From NCBI GenBank assembly GCA_963580285.1, contig OY757011.1:96951650-97015649 (forward strand): DNA of 64,000 nucleotides, read 5' to 3'. A model generated the notes under the pieces. The model was not told where the DNA came from. It saw only the letters and a program-made list of their open reading frames with translations, and ran no database searches. Shown here piece by piece: positions 55,713 through 64,000 of the stretch. Source of the stretch: Lucinisca nassula. Lineage: Eukaryota; Mollusca; Bivalvia; Lucinida; Lucinidae. Numbering within the stretch: position 1 is the first letter of the stretch; every line of letters starts with the position of its first letter. Both the position numbers and the translations under genes were made by a program.

Positions 55713-55965
55713 GTATGTTGTTCTAGCCTCTCTACAGTAAAGCAAACACTTCGTGTGTTTGCTATAAATTACAGGGATTTAGCTCTAGACATTCACATTT
55801 AATATGTGCTGAGCGTAGACATAGCTTTTGGTAAAAGATCTACTTGTTTGATTTTTAAGGTTTAACGTCCCAGTCAGCATTGTAGACGTTGCTTCCAATA
55901 TTGTTGGATTTTTTTCCCGACATAAAGATGAAATGAAATCTCAAGTCCTTCCGCCCAACGGTTTA

Positions 55966-56047
55966 GAAGTATCCTTGGTGTAGTGGTGATGCTACATGTA
56001 CTCGCCTTGTAAACCAGGGGTCGCAGGTTCGACCCCGGGCTTCTCCA
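55966..56047 (+). tRNA. tRNA-Thr(TGT)-like sequence, probably a pseudogene or SINE head
   Basis: TGGTGTAGTGGTGATGC fits a D arm, CTTGTAA fits an anticodon loop with TGT, and GGTTCGACCCC a T arm. The acceptor stem pairs only GAAG with CTTC and mismatches in the lower part. It lies between two pieces of a SINE, so I favour a tRNA-derived insertion. Confidence 0.4.
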
Positions 56048-56138
56048 GACTTTCGGATGAAACTTAAACCGAGGTCCCGTCTCGGTAATACCTTAGCTTG
56101 GTTAGACTCAAATACTCACTCACTCTTTCACTCCGCCC

Positions 56139-56443
56139 GGTTACCCGCCCGTCGGGGCTTGAAGAAATAGATGGGCTGCATGCTGCTTCCACGTAGAGCT
56201 GAAACCAGTCGCACACGAGTACTGGTAAACCGCTTAGAGGATCTAAGTCTGCCCAGGCAAAGCGGTGCGAGTCGGTCCGTCCATGCATATAAACTTATTG
56301 GTTTCATTGGGCGACAGGGCTTGAGATGTCTTTTCATCTCAATGTCGGGTAAAAAGTCCCACAGAATTGGAAGCAATGTCTCCAAAATGACCTATATAGT
56401 GTTGATGGGGACGCAAAACGTCGAATCAAACAAACAAAAAAAC
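56139..56443 (+). mobile_element. S-SINE with 11-bp target duplication
   Basis: TCACTCCGCCC at 56128-56138 and 56444-56454. The target is another S-SINE: CCGCCCAATGG is part of the S body. Confidence 0.88.
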
Positions 56444-56772
56444 TCACTCCGCCCAATGGCACCAACAGCGTTTATATGCATAGATGGTCTGACTAGCACC
56501 ATTTTTCCTGGGCAGGCTTAGAACCTTAATACAGTTTATAAGTACTCGTGTGCAATCGGTTTCAGCTCTGCGTGGAAGCAACATGCAGTCAAATCTATTT
56601 CTTCAAGCCCTCATGGGCGTGGGCAGGTGACCATATTGCTAATCACAAAATCTTTTTCAGTGCTAAAGTCCATATTGCTATCACTGGTTTGTTTGAAATC
56701 TAGGTAACAGGACGCGTTAATTTTGTCGCAGCGCAGTGATGTCAGCGTATTACGGGTAAGCTGTTGAATCTC

Positions 56773-57051
56773 ATTACGAAAACACGCCTATGCAAATAAA
56801 TTGCCACCTTTATCGCCGAAAAAATTGAAAATTTAATGGTGAAAAATTGTGATATTTTTCTTATTTCTGCTCAAAATATAGATTGTGGGCACTCGTTAGA
56901 ACCGCCTCATCGAGGCGGTTCTAACGAGTACCCACAATCTATATTTTAGAGCAGAAATAAGAAAAATAAGGTTTACCCCTGTAAACCCCAGGTTTACTAT
57001 ATAAAAGTGGGGTTCAAGGGGGTCAAAATTATATAGACATGTGTCAGTGAT
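56773..57051. mobile_element. P hairpin MITE, type I, full length
   Basis: CATTACGAAAACACGCCTAT to TATAGACATGTGTCAGTGATG. Perfect core at about 56890-56942. It is a good reference copy. Confidence 0.92.
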
Positions 57052-57085
57052 GTGGGCTTGATTCATGCTTGTGTTGGGTTTGGCA

Positions 57086-57150
57086 AATAGTTTAGATCCA
57101 GATCAGACGCCATGGAACGCGGCGTCTGATGAGGGTCTATACTGTTTACT
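57086..57150. repeat. GATCAGACGCC hairpin repeat
   Basis: TAGATCCAGATCAGACGCC pairs with GGCGTCTGATGAGGGTCTA. The TTTGGC and GTTTAC flanks match those at 3822 and 15558. Confidence 0.7.
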
Positions 57151-57434
57151 TAGATTACAATAATATATTTATATTAAGTCAACGAAGGTTCTGGTAGACT
57201 ATATAAAAGTAGCTCATGTGCTAAAAATGTGATCTGTAATGTTTTTCCTTTTAAACAAGTTGTATATCAACAACTATTCTGTGGCTCAATATTCCAGAAA
57301 TTCCTTCACAATATAGAAAAGTAAACACAATTTTCACTGGTCTTAAAGTGGGGAACAGAAAACAAAACAGCATATTTACCGACCGTCGATAAGGCGAGTC
57401 TAGTCACAACAAACCTGTACTTTATTTTCCAAAA

Positions 57435-57692
57435 TCGGCCCCGCCCATCGGGGCTTGAAGAAATAAATGGGCTGCATGATGCTTCCACGCAGAGCTGAAA
57501 CCGATCGCACACGGGTACTGGTAAACCGCTCAGAGCATTTAAGCCTGTCCAGGCAAAGCAGTGAGTTTCATCTGGCGACAGGGCTAGAGATGTCATTTCA
57601 TCTCAAAAGTCCCTCAAAATTGGAAGCAACGTCTTCAAAATGACCTATTCAGTGTTGCCGGGGACGTTAAACCTCAAATCAAACCAACAAAC
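57435..57692 (+). mobile_element. S-SINE with 11-bp target duplication
   Basis: ATTTTCCAAAA at 57424-57434 and 57693-57703. It has an internal deletion of about 40 bp in the region after GCAAAGCAGTG. Confidence 0.9.
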
Positions 57693-57727
57693 ATTTTCCA
57701 AAAGATCAAAAATTCATTGCCATCATT

Positions 57728-57970
57728 TGGGCCCCGTCAAGCGATTTTGGTACTTATCGTCTATGCGAGCAGCGAAGGTTAAGGCGAGCCTGTGCATCCG
57801 CGCAGTCTCGCCAGAACCTTCGCTGCTCGCTCATACAAGCAGTGAATCAAGAGGAACCTTCAGACAAAAATCCTTATCCCTGGCCCCTTTGAATGGCTGG
57901 GCATGCGCAGTTAAAATTTGTCATGACGGAATGCTCGAAGACACAAATTCACTTGGCGGGGCTCAATTTT
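57728..57970 (+). mobile_element. 240-bp repeat with GCCCCG ends (copy 2)
   Basis: TTGGGCCCCGTCAAGCGA at the left and its imperfect complement (CACTTGGCGGGGCTCAA) at the right give TIRs of about 17 bp. The inner stem is GAGCAGCGAAGGTT / AACCTTCGCTGCTC. Confidence 0.85.
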
Positions 57971-58045
57971 CATACCCATTTTGTATTCTGATCTGACACT
58001 ATGATTAACCCTAAATGGATTGAGCTACCCCTATGTTGAATATAA

Positions 58046-58280
58046 GAATATTATATGGGTGTGAGGGGCGGATGGAAAAATCCGTCCCGAGGGTCACTGT
58101 CCGGCATCACGAAGCTTACCGAGTGATGCCGGACATTGATCCCGAGGGACGGATTTTTCCATCCACCCCAAAATCCGTCCCGAGGGACACGGTCCGGCAT
58201 CACGAGGCTGGCCGAGTGATGCCGGACAGTGATCCCGAGGGACGGATTTTTCCATCCACCCCTCACACCCATATTGGATT
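58046..58280. repeat. Nested double palindrome
   Basis: Outer arms ATATGGGTGTGAGGGG and CCCCTCACACCCATAT enclose two hairpins of about 95 bp. Each has arms GGATGGAAAAATCCGTCCCG and GTCCGGCATCACGA with their complements. The two inner hairpins differ by a few paired changes. Confidence 0.9.
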
Positions 58281-58606
58281 CTTTTTCTTGAAAACTTTCC
58301 ATTTCTATTGCGAATTTTTAATGCTGCTGTCACTTCGGTTACCGACGTCCGCCATTTTGTGATGACACGACAGGAATGTTTAGTGACGTCACGCATGACG
58401 ACGCGGCGCATGAGGTTGTATTCAACCAGTGCATTTATCAAACACGCGATTATAATCGATTTTGGGTCGGAACACCAGGGTCAGAACATAAATTTCTATC
58501 CCAGGGTAAAATCACGGATTTCCGTGTCTGGCGTGCAAGAACAAACTGTCCGTGCCCCAAAGGTGTCCGAACCATTGACTGCATGTACACAATGTATTTG
58601 TTTCAG

Positions 58607-58898
58607 AACTGGACCACTGTCAACGCCACAAATGACCAACAGTTGCTGTGTAACGTGTCACAATGGAATGTTCCTATTACATACCCTGCGCCGCTATGGG
58701 AGAGCGACTTTGTGGTGGCTGCTGTTTATTGCATAATTTTGGGCGTGGCCTTGGTTATAGGAACCATCGGGAATATAATCATACTTATAATAACCCGTTT
58801 GTCAGACGCTATGAACAAGATCGGAAAACACTTTGTCATGAATCTAGCTATGGCTGATCTGTGTGTCACAGCGATTGCGGAACCAATGTGCATAGTAG
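58607..58898 (+). CDS. Class A (rhodopsin-like) GPCR, exon with N-terminus, TM1 and TM2
   Basis: The exon opens after TTGTTTCAG in phase 0 and closes before GTAAGG in phase 1 (97 codons plus one base). The N-terminal part has three N-glycosylation sequons (NWT, NAT, NVS) within 20 residues, as in an extracellular receptor end. TM1 is about FVVAAVYCIILGVALVIGTI, with the GN of the class A TM1 motif in GNIIILIITR. An intracellular loop SDAMNKIGKH follows, then TM2 with NLAMADL, the class A LAxAD motif with the sodium-site Asp. The TM2 end CIVG is cut by the donor. The style is closest to melatonin-receptor/moody/Tre1-like and other orphan receptors of invertebrates. The frame stays open upstream to 58376, so an unspliced longer start is possible. 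The remaining exons are not in the next 5 kb. Confidence 0.75.
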
Positions 58899-58914
58899 GT
58901 AAGGTTTCATATAA

Positions 58915-59126
58915 ATACAGTAAAATTCCTATATTAAGGCCACCGTTGGGACTGTTCAAAAGTTGTCTTTAAGACCATTTTAAACAGTTCCAAAGGTGGT
59001 CCCTCAATAGGAGAAACTACGTGTAGAACACACAAAGAAAGAATGACTGCAACCTTCTTAATAAGCTTTTAAAAGCAGATTTAGTCTTACATTTAGGTGG
59101 TCTTAATAGCGGAATGTTATTGTATA
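58915..59126. mobile_element. T MITE 16 bp inside the GPCR intron
   Basis: TACAGTAAAATTCCTATATT to GCGGAATGTTATTGTATA. The GGGACTGTTCAAAAGTTGTC palindrome is present. It begins just past the exon donor. Confidence 0.8.
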
Positions 59127-59190
59127 CTGTTAAAACAATGCTATGCATGTATAAGCCAGCACACGACAAAACCAGCAAATACTCCTATGT

Positions 59191-59532
59191 TTGGTTTGTT
59201 GTGTTGAGGTTTTACGCTCTCGACAACACTATTTGAGTCATTCTTGAGACGTTGCTTCCGATTTTGTACTACTTTTACAATGACAATGGGGGATCCGCCC
59301 ATCGGGACTTGGAGAAATAGAATGGGGAGCATGCAAACGATGCTTCATTGCAGAGCTGAAAGCGACCGCACACGGGTACTGGAAAACCGCTTATAGGGTC
59401 TAAGCCTGCCCAGGTAACATTGTGCGGTCGGACCGTCCCTAGGTATAAAACATTTGGTTGTTTGGGCAGCAGGGCTTGAGGTTAAAAGTCCCACATAAAT
59501 GACCTAAATAGTGTTGACGGGGACGTTAAAAA
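59191..59532. mobile_element. Two S-SINE pieces in opposite orientation
   Basis: 59191-59285 is a minus-strand 3' part (TGAGGTTTTACGCTCTCGAC). 59290-59532 is a plus-strand copy from CCGCCCATCGGGACTTGGAG to GACGGGGACGTTAAA. Confidence 0.75.
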
Positions 59533-59539
59533 TAGTGAA

Positions 59540-60330
59540 GGTAATGATGAGTAATCGATACAATTGACCCACATCTCCCATCAGAGACACCAAAGGTAAA
59601 GTAGAAGTAAAACAAAGATCAGGAATCGATACAATTTAATTACTCCACCCATCAAAGACACCAAAGGGAAAGAAACACAAACATTAAGCGACCAGACCAT
59701 AATGGAAACCTAAACAAAGGAAGGCCATAAGGACAGTTACTTTCCCACAAAATGGCCATATGGCCATCCAAAATAAAAAGACACAAGTGATACACACAGT
59801 AAGTACATGTAACAAACAAAAACATAAATAAACCGCCACAGAAGAACCGCCTTGGAACGGTCAGTGGAAAGATTTCCACTGGGGGGGGGGGGGGGCTTAA
59901 ATCGATTTTACGTGGCCACAATCCTCGCCCTTACTTCCGTCGCGATTTAGACAAATAATTTGTTCAATCCGCATGAAGGCCTCCTAACTCATCAGTGCAA
60001 CATCTCCGTGAACACAAAAAATCAAAGAACCACAGAGGTGAGACAACGGTGAGGACTCGACAGCCGCAAGAAACCACTGAAATCCTGGAGCAAAAGAAAA
60101 CCAACAGTTAGACTCCGATGGGCCCGACCAGAAACTGAGCATCAGGCACCAACCAACATTACCTTGAATTGGATCTCTCTAATTCTCAATAAGCCTTTAC
60201 GTTGGAGCCGTCATAGGATCTGAGGCCTGACCCACCGGCGTGCAATTAAAGAGGGAAGCAAGTCTAGACCCAAATGGAAACATCAATTACTTTCCCTCAA
60301 TTAAAACGAAATACATGTAGACTGACATTC
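59540..60330. other. Unassigned, probable repeat insertion with poly-G
   Basis: Two ATCGATACAATT-ACCCATCA-AGACACCAAAGG repeats (59555 and 59627) start the stretch. A 17-base G run follows AAAGATTTCCACTG at 59865-59895. C/A-rich non-coding text follows. The style is of a dispersed element, but no second full copy is in the window. Confidence 0.4.
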
Positions 60331-60344
60331 AGATTTTACATTTC

Positions 60345-60520
60345 AAGCCTTACCGCCCAAAGAAACTGCTGGGGATGAAGGAGCGATCCGACCCGCACCA
60401 CTGAGCAGGCATGTACATTCTGACCGGTTTACCAGTACTCATGTTCGGTTGCAGCTCTGCGCGAATGCATCGTGCAACCAAATGTATTTTTACAAGCCTC
60501 GATGGTCATGGGCGCGAAAA
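60345..60520 (-). mobile_element. S-SINE, diverged 5' part
   Basis: CAAGCCTTACCGCCCAAAGA, CGGTTTACCAGTACTCATG, ACAAGCCTCGATGGTCATGG. Many substitutions, so it is an old copy. Confidence 0.65.
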
Positions 60521-60582
60521 TACTGTGGCATACTCTGCAATTACTCTGCGATTAGCGAAACTGTGGTTAGATTGCTCGATCA

Positions 60583-60860
60583 ATTACAAAAACACGATTA
60601 TACAAATACATTGTAAACTTGACCGCCGAAAAAAAGAGCATCATAAGTTGAAATATTGTGATATTTTTCTTATTTCTGCTCAAAATATAGATTGTTTGAA
60701 TTCGTTAGAACCGCCTCATCGAGGCGGTTCTAACGAGTACCCACAATCTATAATTTAGAGCAGAAATAAGAAAAATAAGGTATACCCCTGTTAACCCAGG
60801 TCTTACTGTATAAAAGTGGGGTTCAAGGGGGTCAAAATTATGTAGGCGTGTTTTCGTGAT
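60583..60860. mobile_element. P hairpin MITE, type I, full length
   Basis: AATTACAAAAACACGATTAT to GTAGGCGTGTTTTCGTGATG, perfect core at about 60703-60745 apart from the outer TTGAATTC. Confidence 0.9.
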
Positions 60861-60984
60861 GGCGCAGGCTTATCCGAGCCTTTGGTGCCCATATAAGTCT
60901 AAATGTGACCCTGGTCTTGCTGGTTCCTCTGTATACTCAACTTTATACAGACAAAATTGGTGATTACAAATCTACAGAGTTTTG

Positions 60985-61268
60985 TTTTGTTTGTTTGATT
61001 TGATATTTATCGTCCCCGTCAACACTGTAAAGGTCATTTTAGAGACGTTGCTTCAAATTTTGTGGGACTTTTACCCGACCTTGTGATGAAATGACATCTC
61101 AAGCCCTGCCGCCCAATGAAACCAATATGGTTTATTAGCATGGACAGGCCGACTCGCACCGTTTTGCCAGGGCAAGCTTAGATCCTCTAAGCGGTTTACC
61201 AGTACTCGTGTGCGGGGAAACATCAATCAGCCCGTCTATTTCTTCAAGCCCCGATGGGCGGGGGCAGA
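60985..61268 (-). mobile_element. S-SINE with a small deletion near the 5' end
   Basis: GTTTGATTTGATATTTATCG to AAGCCCCGATGGGCGGGGGC. The CGGTTTCAGCTCTGCGTGGA block is absent (GTGTGCGGGGAAACATC). Confidence 0.85.
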
Positions 61269-61349
61269 CACATACTTAGATAAATGTATTTCTTTATTCC
61301 AGCTCTGCAACAATAACTGTCTGTGTATGGAATTGTCCATGAATAATCA

Positions 61350-61520
61350 GGGGCCGAATGCATAAAGTAGGCATAGTTTGCGTTGACGTAAGCTGACAGC
61401 AGGCGTAACTAAGTCAAGCGTTCGACTGTCGTAAAATTGGAGTGCATTAAGCGGGCTAGGTAGAACTTAGTTGCGACTAGAGTAAGACTGGCGTATAGCC
61501 ATAGTAGTACGCTGTATCAT
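61350..61520. repeat. Probable dispersed repeat (GGGGCCGAATGCATAAAGTA)
   Basis: Alternating AACTAAGTC / GACTTAGTT-like words make it partly palindromic. No second copy in the window. Confidence 0.35.
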
Positions 61521-61536
61521 ATGAATCATGTGCGAA

Positions 61537-61800
61537 ATGATTTTTTTCTGCTTTATATTTAAGAAATAGATCAGCTTTAACTGTGATTTGTTATATTTAA
61601 GAAATAGATTTCTTAAATTTAAGAAATAGATCAGCTTCAACTGTGATTTGTTGAGTAATAAATCACAGTTTGGAGGTCAGTCTTAGCGCGCGTGATTTGT
61701 CTACTTACAACTGACCGACAAACTCTGCTTTATTACCTAACAAATCACTGGCTAGAGCTGATCTATTTCGATTCTAACACGCTGAAACTCTACAATAATG
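61537..61800. repeat. GATCTATTT-type fold-back repeat, copy 2
   Basis: AAGAAATAGATCAGCTT occurs twice at the left (61560 and 61622), and its complement AGCTGATCTATTTCGATTCT at the right. Nested inside are AACTGTGATTTGTTGAGTAA and its complement around GCGCGC. The first copy is at 20870. Confidence 0.75.
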
Positions 61801-63480
61801 CTCTTCTTTACCTCAAATTCTCACAACTTTTCGCCATTGTCAGAAGAAATCGACTAGTGACGTCATGAATTTGCAGTTTTAATGACGTCACTCGTCACGC
61901 TCTTCTTTGCCGTGATTTGTTGTAGTATAAAACACAGTTATTTGCCATTGACTATATAGGCGCGCTGTGTTGGAATAATGCGTAACTATATCAAATTTAG
62001 TGTCACAAAGGCCTTTCTGATATTTAATCTTCATCACTGTGTCTACTCCCCAAAGTTTTGAAACCGAAACGGATGATGGACAAGACCCGGCAAACGCAGC
62101 ACATCCCCCTCCGAGCACACACCGACCGCCGTAGCTCATGAGACAGATCAACTGGAGGCAGCAAGCAAGAGACGTCTACCCTATGACTTCTAGGCGTCCC
62201 CCACCGAGCCAACATCAGCAAGCATGGCCCACACTTAACGGAAATCCCGGGCATCAGGAAGTACATGTCCAAAGTAGCAAGACTTTCAAAATTTAAAATA
62301 TAACAAAGAGTGGCAACCAAATCAGCTAAGATACATGTCTCACCTGTCAGTCTTAGTTTAATAAAAAAATAGAATTTTATACTGCAAAAGTTAAATACTG
62401 TATATACGAGATACACATGCTCCATGTGTTGTAGCCTACGAAAGAAAATGTACAAAACATCTGCTGTGCATGTTCTTGAAAAATGTTTGCAAGAAAAAAG
62501 AATTTTGAAGAAAATGAATGTTTGAGATTGTTGGCACTCTATAAGGAAACTGCCAAGTAATCAAACTGAAAATTTAGAAATGTGTCCACATCAAAATTGA
62601 AAATTGAAAATATGGGAGGCAATACAATGTGCTGTAAATTCTTTTGGAAAGCAATAAAGGACAATAGGTGAGCTCAACAGGACATGAAAGGATCTACTAT
62701 CCCGCTCTAAAAAGATTATTGATGGACTCGCAGGGGTCCATCAACATAAGTAATCACATTTGGAAACCCTGCTATGGCGTGAAAATCTTGTTTGATTGCA
62801 TTGTGCATCTGTACTTGGATATTGCACATAGCGATGCGTGCCAAAGCAATCCGTCTGATAACCCTGCATGTAGTTGATCTACTAACATTAACTAATAAAA
62901 TTTGATTTTACACTTAAAAAATCAAATTTTCTGTTTCTTACATGCTTCAAAACGACAATATTTAGCTTCACTTAGCGTGTCACTCACCCTCCTGAGAAAT
63001 ATAACTTTCTTCCTGGTCGTTTCGCGGCAATTTAGTGGTGTCCAACGTATTTATTGGGTAAAATATTGGGTAAACTAAAGGTTTGCATCTGAGAAATAGC
63101 CTTGGATAGCATTTCTATGAATGGTTACGGAAATAATTGACAGATTAGTTTCCCAAAGAAGGAGCGGACAGATCTAACGTCGCGCAACAAAATACGTGAC
63201 GTCGGCGTCGAAATGACGTCATTAACGTTCTCGTGACGTATGAACTGGCTTAGCGTCAATTCTAATACATTTCATTAATTTTCAACAATCTGACAATGGA
63301 AAAAAAACTGACCACAGAATTAGATTTCGAGAAAAAAGTAGTCCCAAACAGTAAAAAATAAAATTGATATCAGTCACTGTTTGAAACAGTGACAATAATG
63401 TTTTCGATTTCACTGAGAAATCTTTATAATTCATTGAAAAGCATGTAAGAAAACTCACTCTCTCACTCACTGGACGGAGC
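61801..63480. other. Intergenic stretch with no supported gene
   Basis: A 143-aa minus-strand frame (62455-62024) has an odd Cys-rich end and no recognised domain. CGTCA-rich text at 61855-61895 and 63170-63240 (TGACGTCA words) could be CRE-like sites, but nothing else supports promoters. Confidence 0.4.
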
Positions 63481-63485
63481 TCAGC

Positions 63486-63729
63486 AATTGGGCCCCGTCA
63501 AGCGATTTTGGAACTTATCGCCTATGCGACCAGCGAAGGTTCAGTCGAGCCTGCGCATCCGCACAGTCTCGCCAGAACCTTCCCTGCCTGCTCATACAAG
63601 CAGTGAATCAAGAGGAACCTTCAGGGAGAAAGCCATATCTCTGGCCCCTCTGAATGGCTGGGCATGCGCAGTTAAAATTTGTCATGACGGAATGCTCGAA
63701 GACACAAATTCGCTCGGCGGGGCTCAATT
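63486..63729 (+). mobile_element. 240-bp repeat with GCCCCG ends (copy 3)
   Basis: TTGGGCCCCGTCAAGCGA at the left, TCGCTCGGCGGGGCTCAA at the right: TIRs of 18 bp with three mismatches. Confidence 0.85.
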
Positions 63730-63852
63730 AATTCAAGCAATCTGTAGCGAGGTATCTAAATCGCTCATAAAGCTCAATATCATTGTAAATATCCAAAGGA
63801 TTTGATCTGTCTCTAAATACCCGTTCTCTCCATAAACAAGCCATATATAGAG

Positions 63853-63950
63853 AATCTTACACGAGTGGTCATTTCATATGAAATTTATGAAACGAGCCTT
63901 CGGCGAGTTTCATAAATTTCATGTGAAATGGCCACGAGTGTAAGATTCTA
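63853..63950. repeat. 98-bp hairpin repeat (CGAGCCTTCGGCGAG core)
   Basis: GAATCTTACACGAGTGGTCA pairs with TGGCCACGAGTGTAAGATTC. Arms of about 45 bp surround GAGCCTTCGGCGAG. A second copy starts at about 63953 and runs off the window end. Confidence 0.9.
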
Positions 63951-64000
63951 GGATCTTACATGAGTGATCTTTTCATATGAAATTTAAACGAGCCTTCGTC

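Larger units (their letters stand above)
55846..56627 (-). mobile_element. S-SINE broken by two later insertions
   Basis: The 3' part is at 55846-55960 and the 5' part at 56455-56627. Between them lie a tRNA-like unit (55966-56125) and a complete plus-strand S-SINE (56139-56443). Confidence 0.7.

Noticed and set aside
62024..62455. 143-aa minus-strand open frame with Cys-rich end
   Set aside because: No recognisable domain. The hydrophobic start comes from an AT-rich stretch, and the frame looks accidental.
63170..63245. CRE/promoter cluster from repeated TGACGTCA-like words
   Set aside because: The words are degenerate, no start site or exon follows, and nothing else marks a promoter.

Overview
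The window looks like accessory, repeat-saturated nuclear DNA of a marine invertebrate, most likely a bivalve mollusc. It is AT-rich and has no operons or prokaryotic start signals. It carries splice-bounded exon candidates, several tRNA-derived SINE families, hairpin MITEs, non-LTR retrotransposon debris and long satellite-bearing elements. The bivalve assignment is inferred from the style of the repeats and is not proven by the sequence.

Protein-coding content is sparse. The best host-gene candidate is one exon of a rhodopsin-like GPCR (58607-58898, +), with glycosylation sequons, TM1 and TM2 and good splice sites. A possible two-exon secreted-protein gene lies at 40024-40182 and 43509-43682 (+). 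Transposon-type coding remains are a NAIF1/Myb-SANT-like ORF of Harbinger type (1486-1952, +), a frameshifted LINE reverse transcriptase with its C-terminal zinc-finger end (17340-19090, -), an older LINE C-terminal relic (54405-54740, +) and a Crypton/ZMYM-like relic (49855-50655, -) split by a MITE.

Layout. 1-3.2 kb: a large fold-back element beside the Myb-SANT ORF, whose last codons were replaced by a SINE. 3.2-6.1 kb: two abutting hairpin MITEs, then a 1.9-kb inverted-repeat element filled with SINEs. 6.7-9.2 kb: a compound palindromic terminus, then two arrays built on a 12-bp palindrome that together look like the ends of one element. 9.2-12.4 kb: mostly unassigned. 12.4-21 kb: nested MITEs and SINEs and the LINE. 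21-36.8 kb: a Russian-doll stack of three satellite-bearing elements (A, B, C), each inserted into a T-run of its host. 37-43 kb: a 383-bp tandem duplication, MITEs, SINEs, a 37-codon-scale palindromic MITE that overlaps the first exon candidate, and a diverged ~120-150-bp satellite. 43.7-45.4 kb: a 1.74-kb element with ~125-bp palindrome-rich terminal inverted repeats. 45.4-64 kb: more MITEs and SINEs, a fold-back element inside a SINE, a minus-strand B element, the GPCR exon and several hairpin repeats.

Working names used below: P = hairpin MITE around a GTTAGAACCGCCTC core; S = SINE whose 3' end reads GTTGACGGGGACGTTAAAC; V = tRNA-headed SINE with the GGTAGCTCAGTCGG head; T = MITE beginning CAGTAAAATTCC; A, B and C = long hairpin-headed satellite elements. 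All boundaries were read by eye; those supported by target-site duplications are the firmest.
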